Origin: JBMHDN01 sp049889355
GTDB lineage: Bacteria; Pseudomonadota; Alphaproteobacteria; Puniceispirillales; Puniceispirillaceae
NCBI GenBank assembly: GCA_049889355.1
Contig: JBMHDN010000032.1
Location: 1 to 64,000 of the forward strand
Reading direction: 5' to 3'
DNA length: 64,000 nucleotides
The notes beneath the pieces were generated by a model, which saw nothing but the letters and a program-made list of their open reading frames with translations, ran no database searches and had not been told where the DNA came from. A program made the position numbers and the translations under genes. Positions within the stretch are counted from its first letter, which is position 1. Each line of letters opens with the position of its first letter. This document shows positions 52,854 through 62,006 of this stretch, in pieces.

Positions 52854-54452
52854 TTATAACACCCATTTTTCTAACATCTCTATCGTTTCTGCTTCTTCTG
52901 GGGCTTTGTCCCAGCGGATCGCGTGAAACCGTGGAAAGCGCATTGCAAGGCCTGATTTATGGCGGGTTGATCGGTGTATAGAATCAAAGGCCAGCTCAAC
53001 CACCAGCCGTTTTTCCACTTCTCGAACTGGCCCGAATTTCTGGATGGTGTTGTCGCGCACAAATTTATCCAGCTTTTTTAATTCCAAATCGCTGAAACCA
53101 GAATAAGCCTTGCCGACGGGGACCAGCTGGCATGTGCCATCATCAGCCGTCATCCAAGCCCCAAAGGTAAAATCAGAAAAGAAAGATGAGCGTTTGCCAT
53201 GACCGCGCTGGGCATACATCATCACCACATCTGCGCTTAATGGATCGCGCTTCCATTTAAACCATTGGCCCTTTACACGCCCTGCCTGATAGAGGCTGTC
53301 TTTACGTTTCAACATGACCCCTTCAATGAGGTCGGTGAGATGCGCTTCGGGTGAGCGGCAACTATCTCGGAAAGCCGCAATTTCAGCCGCTGAGCCATCC
53401 AACAATTGAGACATATCCAGATGGTCGCCAGCGATATCAGCCATAATGTTTTCAAGCTGTGTGCGGCGGGCGGCAAGCGGCTCTTGGCGCCAATCTCTTT
53501 GCCCCTCTATCAACAGATCATAACAGCGCATAAAAACAGGCTGTTCAGCTATTAGCTTTTTTGACGGCTTTTTGCGGTTGAGGCGTTGCTGCAAATCATT
53601 GAAACTGCCCATTTGTGTAGGTCTTCCAGCCAGCAATTCACCGTCCAATGTCCCTTGCCATGAAAGCGGGGCCACCATTTCCGGAAAAGCTGCTGAAATA
53701 TCATCACCAGAGCGTGAAAACAGCCGCACCCCCTCGTCAGCTGAGACCAGCTGAACACGTGCACCATCCCATTTCCATTCAATCTGAAATTGCTCAAAAT
53801 CGAGCGTCTCCACCTCATCTGCATCCAGCGGGTGGGCCAGCATCACCGGCCGGAATACTGCCTTTCCCTCTGAACTTGGCCGCTCAGCGCGCCCTTCCAG
53901 CCAGTCAAACAACGCCGTATAAGGCGGTTCAAAAAGAGGCCAGAGCTCTTCTATGTCTGCCACATCCTTATCATAGGCATCTGCAAGGGCCACACGGGCA
54001 AGACGTGCAGACACCCCAACCCTGAGCCCACCTGTAGCGAGCTTTAACAACGCCCATCTGGTGCGCCCATCCATAGAAGACAGCCAACCGCGCATCCAGT
54101 CAGCTGCTTGTGAACGGCTGGCGTGCTGCAAGGTCATCACCACATTGCCCAATGTTGGAATATCACTATTCACCCGGTCTGGTTCAGGCCAGAGGAGCGC
54201 GGTGGTCTCTGCCAAATCACCGACAAAATCGTAAGACGCCGCAAATAAGGTCTCATCACTGACTGACTGTGCCAATTCACGCACCAGAGAGGCCTTAACA
54301 GACTTAAAAGATAAATCGCCGGTGAGCGCCGCCAGGCCATAGCCTCTGTCCGGGTCTGGTGTATGTTTGAGCCAATGCACCAGATGGGCCAGCTTGACAG
54401 TGCGGCGCGGCGAAAAGATAAGCGCTTCAAGAAGTTGAGAGAAGGCGATCAT
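52854..54452 (-). CDS. ATP-dependent DNA ligase (bacterial ligase-associated system)
   Basis: The 532-residue ligase carries an N-terminal helical DNA-binding domain, then the adenylation domain with nucleotidyl-accepting Lys227 in the KxDG motif (EWKWDGARVQL), and an OB domain. GVMLKRKDSLYQ and WFKWKRDPLSADVV are motifs IV and V. It matches the ligase of the four-gene set of ligase, exonuclease, DEXH helicase and PdeM found in many bacteria. Its ATG overlaps the exonuclease stop by four bases. Confidence 0.94.
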   Translation of the reverse strand: MIAFSQLLEALIFSPRRTVKLAHLVHWLKHTPDPDRGYGLAALTGDLSFKSVKASLVRELAQSVSDETLFAASYDFVGDLAETTALLWPEPDRVNSDIPTLGNVVMTLQHASRSQAADWMRGWLSSMDGRTRWALLKLATGGLRVGVSARLARVALADAYDKDVADIEELWPLFEPPYTALFDWLEGRAERPSSEGKAVFRPVMLAHPLDADEVETLDFEQFQIEWKWDGARVQLVSADEGVRLFSRSGDDISAAFPEMVAPLSWQGTLDGELLAGRPTQMGSFNDLQQRLNRKKPSKKLIAEQPVFMRCYDLLIEGQRDWRQEPLAARRTQLENIMADIAGDHLDMSQLLDGSAAEIAAFRDSCRSPEAHLTDLIEGVMLKRKDSLYQAGRVKGQWFKWKRDPLSADVVMMYAQRGHGKRSSFFSDFTFGAWMTADDGTCQLVPVGKAYSGFSDLELKKLDKFVRDNTIQKFGPVREVEKRLVVELAFDSIHRSTRHKSGLAMRFPRFHAIRWDKAPEEAETIEMLEKWVL

Positions 54453-55582
54453 GCTGTCTCTCCTAAATGACCACCCACCTCATTGCCGGCTTCATCCCCG
54501 GCTTCATCCCCGGCTTCATCCCCGGCTTCATCACCGGCATCTCCCCCGGCTTCATCATAGCCGATAAGAGAGAGCGCTCTGGCACGATATCCTTGTGCTT
54601 CAAGAGCATGAATAAGTGCATCTTCGCGCCCATGGGTAACCCAGACTTCTTTTGGATTAATCTCAGAGACAGTGCGCAATAAATCAGGCCAGTCTGCATG
54701 ATCAGACAAGATAAGCGGACATTCCACCCCACTTTGTTTGGCACGCTGGCGGACTTGCATCCAGCCAGAGGCAAAACACACCAGCGGATCTGGCAAGCGT
54801 TGTGCCCATTTCGAGCCAAGTGCAGAAGGCGGTGCAATCACAAATTGGCCCTTTAAAAAATCTTGTGGTTTGCCACGCTCTTCAACTGTGGCAGGGCTGA
54901 GCGGGCCCAAATCAACACCAAAATCGCGGTAGAGCGCGCATAAGGGCTGCATCGCCCCATGCAGGTAAATCGTCTGGTCCCAGCCTGCTGCCCGCAACAA
55001 GGCAATCACCCGCTGGGCCTTGCCAAGCGCATAAGCACCAATCACAAATGCACGTTCTGGGAACAACGCACGCATCGCCAATAAGCGTTGCATCTCGCTA
55101 TGCGGATCAGGATGGCGAAAGACTGGCAGACCAAAGGTGGCTTCGGTGATAAATACATCACACGCCACCACCTCAAAAGCCGCACAAGTCGGATCTGCTT
55201 TGCGCTTATAATCACCGGCAGCGATGACACGCGTTTCTTTTTCTTCCAAGATAATTTGCGCAGAGCCCAGCACATGCCCAGCCGGTGCCATGGATACAGA
55301 CAGGCTGCCTAGATTCAGGGATTGGCCGTAGGATAGCGGCGTTTTTTTCTCAGCAAAATTGACGCCATAGCGTGCGGCCATAATGGCAAGCGTCTCAGGG
55401 GTTGCGATAACATGTCGATGACCAGCGCGCGCATGATCTGCATGGCCATGGGTAATAAGGGCTGTATCCACAGCCCGTACGGGATCGATAGCTGCCCATT
55501 TATCTGGCAGATCAGCCGCTGTTACAGTCTCTGGACGCAATGTGAGCCCATGAGGCTCAACTTTAATCCAGCTTGTATCCAT
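54449..55582 (-). CDS. Ligase-associated DNA exonuclease (metallo-beta-lactamase fold)
   Basis: This 377-residue protein has the zinc motif HGHADH at residues 45-50 and resembles the beta-CASP/SNM1-like exonucleases paired with ATP-dependent ligases. VIAAGDYKRKADPTCAAFE and the VIGAYALGKAQRVIALL segment fit the family. The C-terminus ends in a repeat of Gly-Asp-Glu-Ala units encoded by six 12-bp repeats, which is unlikely to be part of the fold. It overlaps the ligase gene, so the two are made together. Confidence 0.9.
   Translation of the reverse strand: MDTSWIKVEPHGLTLRPETVTAADLPDKWAAIDPVRAVDTALITHGHADHARAGHRHVIATPETLAIMAARYGVNFAEKKTPLSYGQSLNLGSLSVSMAPAGHVLGSAQIILEEKETRVIAAGDYKRKADPTCAAFEVVACDVFITEATFGLPVFRHPDPHSEMQRLLAMRALFPERAFVIGAYALGKAQRVIALLRAAGWDQTIYLHGAMQPLCALYRDFGVDLGPLSPATVEERGKPQDFLKGQFVIAPPSALGSKWAQRLPDPLVCFASGWMQVRQRAKQSGVECPLILSDHADWPDLLRTVSEINPKEVWVTHGREDALIHALEAQGYRARALSLIGYDEAGGDAGDEAGDEAGDEAGDEAGNEVGGHLGETA
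54486..54557. repeat. Six 12-bp tandem repeats at the 3' end of the exonuclease gene
   Basis: The plus-strand unit is CCGGCTTCATCC; four copies are near-identical, the fifth is changed (CCGGCATCTCCC), and a sixth is near-perfect. On the coding strand they read as GDEA units. Being multiples of three, copy changes would keep the frame. Confidence 0.9.
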
Positions 55583-55631
55583 TTATCATTCTGCCCTTAC
55601 TCGCCCTGCCCCCGCATATCAGCAATCAGAT

Positions 55632-56315
55632 TTATGTCTGACCAAAAAGCTTTTTGAATGCGTCAGACTTTATCCCGCGCAAATCTTCGCGCCTGTCTTT
55701 GCCAAGCGTCAGCCCTTTTTGAAAAGATGGCCTGTCGAGCAATTTCTCGCGCCAAGCTTTGACATGCGGATAAGCGGTAATATCCACCTTCTGGCGTTTA
55801 TATGAAATTGACCATGGCAGGATTGCAATATCTGCAATGGTCAGCGTATCTGTGGCCACAAAGGCAGATTTTTCAAGCCGGCGGTCTAACACACCATAAA
55901 GCCGGTTGGCTTCATTGGAATAGCGGTCCATCGCATATTGAATTTTCTCAGGCGCATAAAAATTAAAATGATGCGCCTGACCCAGCATCGGGCCGAAACC
56001 GCCCATTTGCCACATCAGCCATTCATGCACCGCAATCTGACCGCGTCTATCTTGCGGCATCAGCTGGCCTGTCTTTTCAGCCAGATATAGCAGGATAGCC
56101 CCTGATTCAAAGATGGAAACAGGGGCGCCATCAGGACCATCATGGTCGATAATGGCTGGCATCCGGTTATTCGGGGCGATCTCTAGAAAATCAGGGGCAA
56201 ATTGCTCGCCCTTGCCAATATCGATGAATTTGACCTGATAATCGAGACCGAGCTCTTCTAAGGCTATGCTGATTTTATGGCCATTTGGTGTGGACCAGTA
56301 ATAAAGCTCTATCAT
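55632..56315 (-). CDS. Glutathione S-transferase family protein (YfcG/YghU-like)
   Basis: The 227-residue protein has an N-terminal thioredoxin-like domain (ELYYWSTPNGHKISIALEEL, ESGAILLYLAEKTG) and an all-helical C-terminal domain. NGHK at the active site with no catalytic Cys or Tyr matches Nu-class/YfcG-like enzymes, which act as disulfide-bond reductases with glutathione. The start at 56315 has GGAG upstream; the frame extends to 56351 but those residues are atypical. It sits between the exonuclease and the helicase, breaking the usual repair set. Confidence 0.88.
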   Translation of the reverse strand: MIELYYWSTPNGHKISIALEELGLDYQVKFIDIGKGEQFAPDFLEIAPNNRMPAIIDHDGPDGAPVSIFESGAILLYLAEKTGQLMPQDRRGQIAVHEWLMWQMGGFGPMLGQAHHFNFYAPEKIQYAMDRYSNEANRLYGVLDRRLEKSAFVATDTLTIADIAILPWSISYKRQKVDITAYPHVKAWREKLLDRPSFQKGLTLGKDRREDLRGIKSDAFKKLFGQT

Positions 56316-56505
56316 GCGGGTGTTCTCCGGCTTTTCTTGTCGCATCGGCAATGCGTTTATTTTTTTTCACGCCTCAGCTGTGGCTCAGACAAACTGATTG
56401 CGCCCCAAAACCCTACAAAAGAAATGACCAGCCACATCTGGCAACTGGCCCTTGGGTGCGCTACATCTGAACAAGGGTGCACCCGTTGTCAGTTAACATG
56501 CGAAG

Positions 56506-58986
56506 TTGTGGAATAAAAAACAAGTGGGCGATTTACGAAAAGCTGCATCTGATTTGACACCCGATTTGCTGCCTGATTTGCTGCCTGATTTGCTGCCCGA
56601 TTTATTTCAGGGCTGGTTTGAAACACATGGCTGGCAAATTTACCCGCATCAGCAGGAGATGCTGGTCCATGCACACCATGATAAATCCTGTTTGATGATC
56701 GCCCCCACCGGTGCTGGCAAAACCCTCTCAGGCTTTCTGCCCAGCCTGATTGATTTGCATCAAAACCCTCAAGCAGGTTTGCACAGCCTCTATATCTCAC
56801 CGCTTAAAGCGCTGGCTGAGGATATTGCGCGCAATCTGGAAAAGCCAGCACAAGAGATGGGGTTAGGGCTGACGATTGAGACCAGAACGGGCGATACCAA
56901 AACCGCTCAGCGTAACCGGCAACGCCAAACACCGCCGCAAATTCTGCTTACCACACCAGAATCACTCGAACTGATGCTGGCCTGGCCAGAGGCCACCACA
57001 TTATTCAGCGGGCTGAAGACGATTATTTTAGATGAAATACACGCGCTTATTGGCACAAAACGTGGTGATTTGCTCTCATTATCTGTTGCCGGCTTGCGCC
57101 GCTTGGCCCCGCAAGCACGCATCGTTGGCCTATCTGCGACCATTGCAGATGCCAGCCAAATCACCCCTTATTTATCTGAAACGCCAGATAGGGTGGAAAT
57201 CGTTAAACCTGATCTGAATAAAAAGCTTAGCCTAGATATTCTGCAACGTGATGATTTAGAGATGCCATGGGCTGGCCATTCAGCTGCCTATGCCGTGCCG
57301 GATATCTATCAGCTGATTGAGAGCCATAAAATGGTGCTGGTCTTTGTCAATACCCGCGCACAGGCTGAATTGCTGTTTCAGGCGCTCTGGCATATCAACG
57401 ATAAAAATCTGCGTATCGGCTTGCATCATGGCTCGCTTGATAGCGCCCAGCGCAAAAAAGTAGAAGCCGCGATGGCCGCTGGCGGCTTAGATGGCGTGGT
57501 CGCTACTTCTTCTTTGGATTTGGGCATTGACTGGGCTGATATTGATTTGGTGATTCAGGTTGGTGCTCCAAAAGGGACCGCGCGGCTGGTTCAGCGTGTT
57601 GGCCGGGCAGGACATAGGTTGGATGCAACCTCTAAGGCTATCATGATACCTGGCAACCGTTTTGAAATGTTAGAGGTGATTGCAGCACGCCAGAATGTAC
57701 GTGCCCAAAAATTGGACCGGCTGCCAGAACATCGCGGTGCCTTGGATGTGTTGGCTCAGCATATTATCGGGCGAGCGATTTCTGGCCCATTTTTCGCTGA
57801 CAACCTCTATGAGCAGATCAAAACAGCCCCTCCCTATCATAATCTCAGCCGCGCTGAATTTGATGAGGTGTTGGATTTCGTATCTACAGGCGGTTATGCG
57901 CTCAAACATTATAGCCAGTTTCAACGGCTGGTCTGCGGGGTAGATGGTGCCTGGCGTCTGACCAGTCGGCAGGTGGCCACACGCTGGCGCATGAATGTCG
58001 GCACGATTGTGGAATCAGGTACCCTTAAAGTGCGGGTCAAGGGTGGGCCGGTCCTCGGTGAGGTGGAAGAATATTTTGTGCAAGGGTTGGTCTCAGGCGA
58101 CAGCTTTATCTTCGCTGGCCGAATGCTGGAATATGTCGGTATGAAAGGGATGGTGGTGGAATGCCGGCCGACTGTTTCTACTGAACCGAAAGTCCCGGCC
58201 TATGCAGGCGGGCGTCTGCCGCTCAGCGTCAATATGGCAGAAACCGTGCGTGAAATTCTGCAAGACCCTGATATACAGCACTATTTACCCAATCAGATAA
58301 AGAACTGGCTGGCGATACAAAAACAACGATCGCGCTTGCCAGATACCAAAAGCCTGTTGGTAGAAAATTTTCCGCGCGGGCCAAAACATTATCTGGTGGC
58401 CTATTGTTTTGAAGGCCGGAATGCCCATCAGACACTTGGCATGCTGCTGACGAAACGCATGGAGCGGGCGGGATATCAGCCACTTGGTTTTGTAGCCACC
58501 GATTATGCGATTGCGATTTGGTCGCTGAAGCCTGCAGATGACATTGATAAATTATTGAGCGCAGATATGTTGGGAGATGATTTAGAAGAATGGATGGCAG
58601 AGAGCAGCATGCTTAAGCGATCCTTCCGGCAAGTGGCCACGATTGCAGGTTTGATTGACAAGAAAAGCCCTGGGATGGAGAAAAATACCCGCCAAGTCAC
58701 CATCAACACAGATTTGATTTATGATGTACTGCGCCAGCATCAGCCAGATCATATGCTGTTAAAAGCAACGCAGGAAGATGCAGCACGCGGCCTGACAGAT
58801 ATCCGGCGGCTGTCAGATATGCTCACGCGTTTTTCAGGGCATATTGACCATCGAAAACTCAGCCGTATCACACCGCTTGCCGTTCCGCTTATGCTCGAAG
58901 TCGGACGCGAATCGGTTACCGCATCAGGCGTAGAGGCGATGCTGGATGATTTGCAAAATGAACTGCTCAACGAAATGTTGCCTTAA
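56506..58986 (+). CDS. Ligase-associated DEXH-box DNA helicase (Lhr-like)
   Basis: The product (826 residues from the earliest start) is a superfamily 2 helicase. Motif I APTGAGKT lies near residue 66, DEIH box in ILDEIHALIG, motif III LSATIAD, and motif VI VQRVGRAGH. The C-terminal part resembles Lhr core proteins. It matches the DEXH helicase of the ligase-associated set. The start is uncertain: no ATG is in frame near the domain start. TTG 56506 and GTG 56524 are candidates. The N-terminus contains four tandem PDLL-type units before the conserved GWQIYPHQQEML. Confidence 0.93.
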   Translation: MWNKKQVGDLRKAASDLTPDLLPDLLPDLLPDLFQGWFETHGWQIYPHQQEMLVHAHHDKSCLMIAPTGAGKTLSGFLPSLIDLHQNPQAGLHSLYISPLKALAEDIARNLEKPAQEMGLGLTIETRTGDTKTAQRNRQRQTPPQILLTTPESLELMLAWPEATTLFSGLKTIILDEIHALIGTKRGDLLSLSVAGLRRLAPQARIVGLSATIADASQITPYLSETPDRVEIVKPDLNKKLSLDILQRDDLEMPWAGHSAAYAVPDIYQLIESHKMVLVFVNTRAQAELLFQALWHINDKNLRIGLHHGSLDSAQRKKVEAAMAAGGLDGVVATSSLDLGIDWADIDLVIQVGAPKGTARLVQRVGRAGHRLDATSKAIMIPGNRFEMLEVIAARQNVRAQKLDRLPEHRGALDVLAQHIIGRAISGPFFADNLYEQIKTAPPYHNLSRAEFDEVLDFVSTGGYALKHYSQFQRLVCGVDGAWRLTSRQVATRWRMNVGTIVESGTLKVRVKGGPVLGEVEEYFVQGLVSGDSFIFAGRMLEYVGMKGMVVECRPTVSTEPKVPAYAGGRLPLSVNMAETVREILQDPDIQHYLPNQIKNWLAIQKQRSRLPDTKSLLVENFPRGPKHYLVAYCFEGRNAHQTLGMLLTKRMERAGYQPLGFVATDYAIAIWSLKPADDIDKLLSADMLGDDLEEWMAESSMLKRSFRQVATIAGLIDKKSPGMEKNTRQVTINTDLIYDVLRQHQPDHMLLKATQEDAARGLTDIRRLSDMLTRFSGHIDHRKLSRITPLAVPLMLEVGRESVTASGVEAMLDDLQNELLNEMLP
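56560..56607 (+). repeat. Four 12-bp tandem repeats at the 5' end of the helicase gene
   Basis: The unit CCTGATTTGCTG (first and last copies with CCCG) repeats at 56560, 56572, 56584 and 56596, encoding Pro-Asp-Leu-Leu units. A weaker partial copy precedes at 56548. Copy-number change would keep the frame. Confidence 0.9.
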
Positions 58987-58992
58987 ATTGAA

Positions 58993-59715
58993 ATGACCCA
59001 AAATCCTGATAAACCCTATGTCCCGATTACCTTGAAAGGGGCTGTGCTCCATCTCTATCCGGATGGCACGCTATATTGGCCGGATGAGCGGCTGTTGATA
59101 GTCTCAGATTTGCATCTTGAAAAGGCAGCCGCACAATCCAAAGCCGGGCCCCTGCCGGTTTATGACACGCCCCAGACTTTGGCAGATTTAGAAGGCGCTT
59201 TAACAAGAGCACCGGTTGAAACTTGTATCTTGCTGGGCGACAGTTTTCATAATGAAGAGGTGGCGTTGCGCCTACCACAAGAAGCACGTCATTTTTTTGA
59301 GCGGCTCGCCAGTGATAGGCGTCTTGTCTGGATATTAGGCAATCATGACCCCAGCCTGCCTGAGTTTTTGCCTGGACGTGCTGCCCAGTCTATAAGCCTT
59401 GGCCCTCTTAGTTTTTGTCATATTGCGACGATGTCAGACCTGCCAACTGGCACCGCTGAAATTTCAGGCCATTATCACCCCAAAGCGCGGCTTAAATTAC
59501 GCGCACGACAGCTCAGCGGAAAATGCTTTATTCAGGATGATCAGCGCTTGATTTTGCCAGCCTTTGGACGGTTCACTGGCGGGTTGAATATTCTTGATCC
59601 AGCGATTTCAACGCTGTTCGCTGGCCAAAAGCTGGTGCATTTCTGCCATGGCACCAAAATTGTTAGCCTGCCTTATGACAAGAGACGGTTAAGCTATCCT
59701 CAAAAAGGCATTTAA
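58993..59715 (+). CDS. pdeM: Ligase-associated metallophosphoesterase PdeM
   Basis: The 240-residue protein has the calcineurin-type metal motifs in order: SDLHLEKA, LLGDSFHNEE, GNHDP and SGHYHPK. PdeM-type enzymes accompany ATP-dependent ligase, exonuclease and Lhr-like helicase and have shown phosphodiesterase activity. It starts six bases after the helicase stop, so the pair is co-transcribed rightward, while the ligase and exonuclease form the leftward half of the set. Confidence 0.93.
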   Translation: MTQNPDKPYVPITLKGAVLHLYPDGTLYWPDERLLIVSDLHLEKAAAQSKAGPLPVYDTPQTLADLEGALTRAPVETCILLGDSFHNEEVALRLPQEARHFFERLASDRRLVWILGNHDPSLPEFLPGRAAQSISLGPLSFCHIATMSDLPTGTAEISGHYHPKARLKLRARQLSGKCFIQDDQRLILPAFGRFTGGLNILDPAISTLFAGQKLVHFCHGTKIVSLPYDKRRLSYPQKGI

Positions 59716-59789
59716 TTCCCTTATTTATCAATCCGCATGGTGGAAAGCTACGTATAGAGCTTTGTTTAATTGGGGATTTTAAAAAGCAG

Positions 59790-61130
59790 ATGCGTATCGC
59801 AGTTATAGGGTCCGGCATTGCCGGTATGGGGTCGGCCTGGCTACTCAGCCAGAAATATGATGTTACTCTCTTTGAAAAAGACAGCCGAATTGGCGGGCAT
59901 GCACACACTGTTGATGTGAAGGTCAAGGGCCAGCCGGTTAGTGTAGATACCGGCTTCATTGTTTATAACACCCTGAATTATCCCAATTTAATGGGTCTGT
60001 TTGACGCGATGAATGTCGAGACGATTGACAGCGATATGTCCTTTGCCGCCTCGATTAATGGCGGTGCCTGTGAATATGAAGGCTCGCTCAAAGGTTTGGT
60101 GGCACAACCCAGCAATCTGTTAAAACCACGCTATTGGCAGATGATATCAGGGCTGGTGCGCTTTTACCGCACAGCTGTGCATGAGGTTAAAAAAGGACCG
60201 GCTGGGGAATCGCTGGCTGATTACATCACCCGCACAGGGCTGAATGAGGCGTTTGTGGAAGACCACCTTCTGCCCATGGCAGCAGCCATCTGGTCTTGTC
60301 CAGAAGAAGAGATGATGCGCTTTCCGGCCCGCTCCTTTATCAAATTTATGGAAAATCACCGGCTTCTTGATTTCACTGGCCGTCCTGTTTGGCGCACAGT
60401 CAAAGGCGGCTCGCGTGGTTATGTGACCAAAATTAAGCAAGCGCTGGCCGGGAAAATTCACACCCAGACTGACATCACTGGCCTGCGCCGTGAGGCTGGC
60501 GGGGTGATGATCTCTATCAAGGGCGAAGGTGATGTCTGGTTTGATAAGGTGGTTATGGCAGCGCATGCTGACCAGAGCCTTAAGCTGATCTCAGATGCCA
60601 GCGATGACGAGAAAGCCATATTGGGTGCCTTTGATTTCCAGCCCAACCAGGTCTATCTGCATGGCGACCATGCGCTGATGCCAAAACGCACCTCTGTATG
60701 GGCCAGCTGGAATTATCTCTCTGGCTATGGCGCGCCAACCCGCACGCGCGCTGGTCTTGATGATTTATGCGTCAGCTATTGGATGAACAAGCTGCAATCC
60801 ATTCCAAATGAGCTGCCGTTATTTGTGACATTGAACCCGCCTCAGCCACCAAAAACAGAACTGATTTATGGTAGCTATGCCTATGATCACCCGGTTTTTG
60901 ACCAGAAAGCGATTGACGGACAACAAAAATTACCGAGCATACAAGGTAAGAACGGGCTGTTTTTTGCAGGCGCTTGGACTCGCTATGGCTTCCATGAAGA
61001 TGGGCTGGCCTCAGCGGTGGCGATTGCTAAGACACTCGGCGTTGAGCCATCTTGGCAGAGTCCGACCACCGGTTATCAGCCAGTATCAGACCAAATGGAT
61101 GCGCCATTGACGGCAGAGCTGCCTCATTAA
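59790..61130 (+). CDS. FAD-dependent amine-oxidase-like oxidoreductase of a lipid-modification cluster
   Basis: The 446-residue flavoprotein has a dinucleotide loop VIGSGIAGMGSAW (residues 5-17), an FAD-contact segment with GGHAHT, and a C-terminal FAGAWTRYGFHEDGLASAV motif typical of this family. It precedes DUF1365 and CFA-like genes, the same trio seen in other proteobacteria, where flavoproteins of this type act on methylated acyl chains (for example in the furan fatty acid pathway of Rhodobacter, as I recall). The substrate here is inference. Confidence 0.88.
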   Translation: MRIAVIGSGIAGMGSAWLLSQKYDVTLFEKDSRIGGHAHTVDVKVKGQPVSVDTGFIVYNTLNYPNLMGLFDAMNVETIDSDMSFAASINGGACEYEGSLKGLVAQPSNLLKPRYWQMISGLVRFYRTAVHEVKKGPAGESLADYITRTGLNEAFVEDHLLPMAAAIWSCPEEEMMRFPARSFIKFMENHRLLDFTGRPVWRTVKGGSRGYVTKIKQALAGKIHTQTDITGLRREAGGVMISIKGEGDVWFDKVVMAAHADQSLKLISDASDDEKAILGAFDFQPNQVYLHGDHALMPKRTSVWASWNYLSGYGAPTRTRAGLDDLCVSYWMNKLQSIPNELPLFVTLNPPQPPKTELIYGSYAYDHPVFDQKAIDGQQKLPSIQGKNGLFFAGAWTRYGFHEDGLASAVAIAKTLGVEPSWQSPTTGYQPVSDQMDAPLTAELPH

Positions 61131-61175
61131 CCTGTTCAGATAGATTGAGCTGATTTTAAAAAAGGATAATTTTTT

Positions 61176-62006
61176 ATGTCAGATGCTGCTCATCTTGTGC
61201 TCTCAGATATTCACCATACCCGCCATGGTGATAAGAGGACAAATGCGCCCAAACATTTTCTGGCACGTCGTGGGCTATCTGTCCTAATCGATTTAGACAG
61301 GCTTGATGAAGCGGGCAGGCAATCTGCTTTTTTCAGTATAAACCGCTTTAACCTTGTCAGTTTTTCTGAACGCGATTTTGGGCCGAATTATAGACAACCC
61401 AAATCACATAAACCAATTGCACTGGCAGATTATGCACGTCAAATAGCGCACAACTATGCCCCAGATATTGAAATTCAGCAGATACAGCTATTGGCCTTTC
61501 CACGCATTCTGGGGATTATCTTTAACCCGATAAGTGTGTTTTTATGTCGTGATTTAGCCGGTGATATCCGTGTGATCATTTATGAAGTGCACAACACATT
61601 TGGTGATGCTCATAGCTATGTTGCGCTGCCAGATAAGACAGGTCATGCCAGCCTACATCGTTGTGATAAAAAACTTCATGTCTCGCCGTTTTTTAACATG
61701 GACGGCTTTTATGATTTATTTTTCAAGGAAAAAGCAGCTGAGCTGAGGCTGATTGTGAAATATTGGCTTGCCCCGAATAAGCCTGCCCTCACCGCCACCA
61801 TGCGTGGCACGCAAACCAGCCTATCATCACTAGATATATTAAAAATGCTTTGGCAAGCAGGCCAGTTCCCAAGCCGGCCTTTGTTATCAATCCATGTTGA
61901 AGCCTTGAAATTATGGTGGAAAAGACTGCGTTTCCACCCACGACCGGACCCACTTACCCCCGCACACAGCAAAGCAACTAAAAGGGAGACTCGCCATGTT
62001 AAATGA
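61176..62006 (+). CDS. DUF1365 family protein
   Basis: The 276-residue protein is a DUF1365 member; FNPISVFLCRDLAGDIRVIIYEVHNTFGD and KKLHVSPFFNMDGFYDL are the family core. No catalytic role is firmly known to me. GGATAA precedes the ATG. The gene starts 45 bases after the flavoprotein and overlaps the CFA-like gene by 11 bases, so the three are clearly one operon and probably act on the same lipid. Confidence 0.88.
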   Translation: MSDAAHLVLSDIHHTRHGDKRTNAPKHFLARRGLSVLIDLDRLDEAGRQSAFFSINRFNLVSFSERDFGPNYRQPKSHKPIALADYARQIAHNYAPDIEIQQIQLLAFPRILGIIFNPISVFLCRDLAGDIRVIIYEVHNTFGDAHSYVALPDKTGHASLHRCDKKLHVSPFFNMDGFYDLFFKEKAAELRLIVKYWLAPNKPALTATMRGTQTSLSSLDILKMLWQAGQFPSRPLLSIHVEALKLWWKRLRFHPRPDPLTPAHSKATKRETRHVK

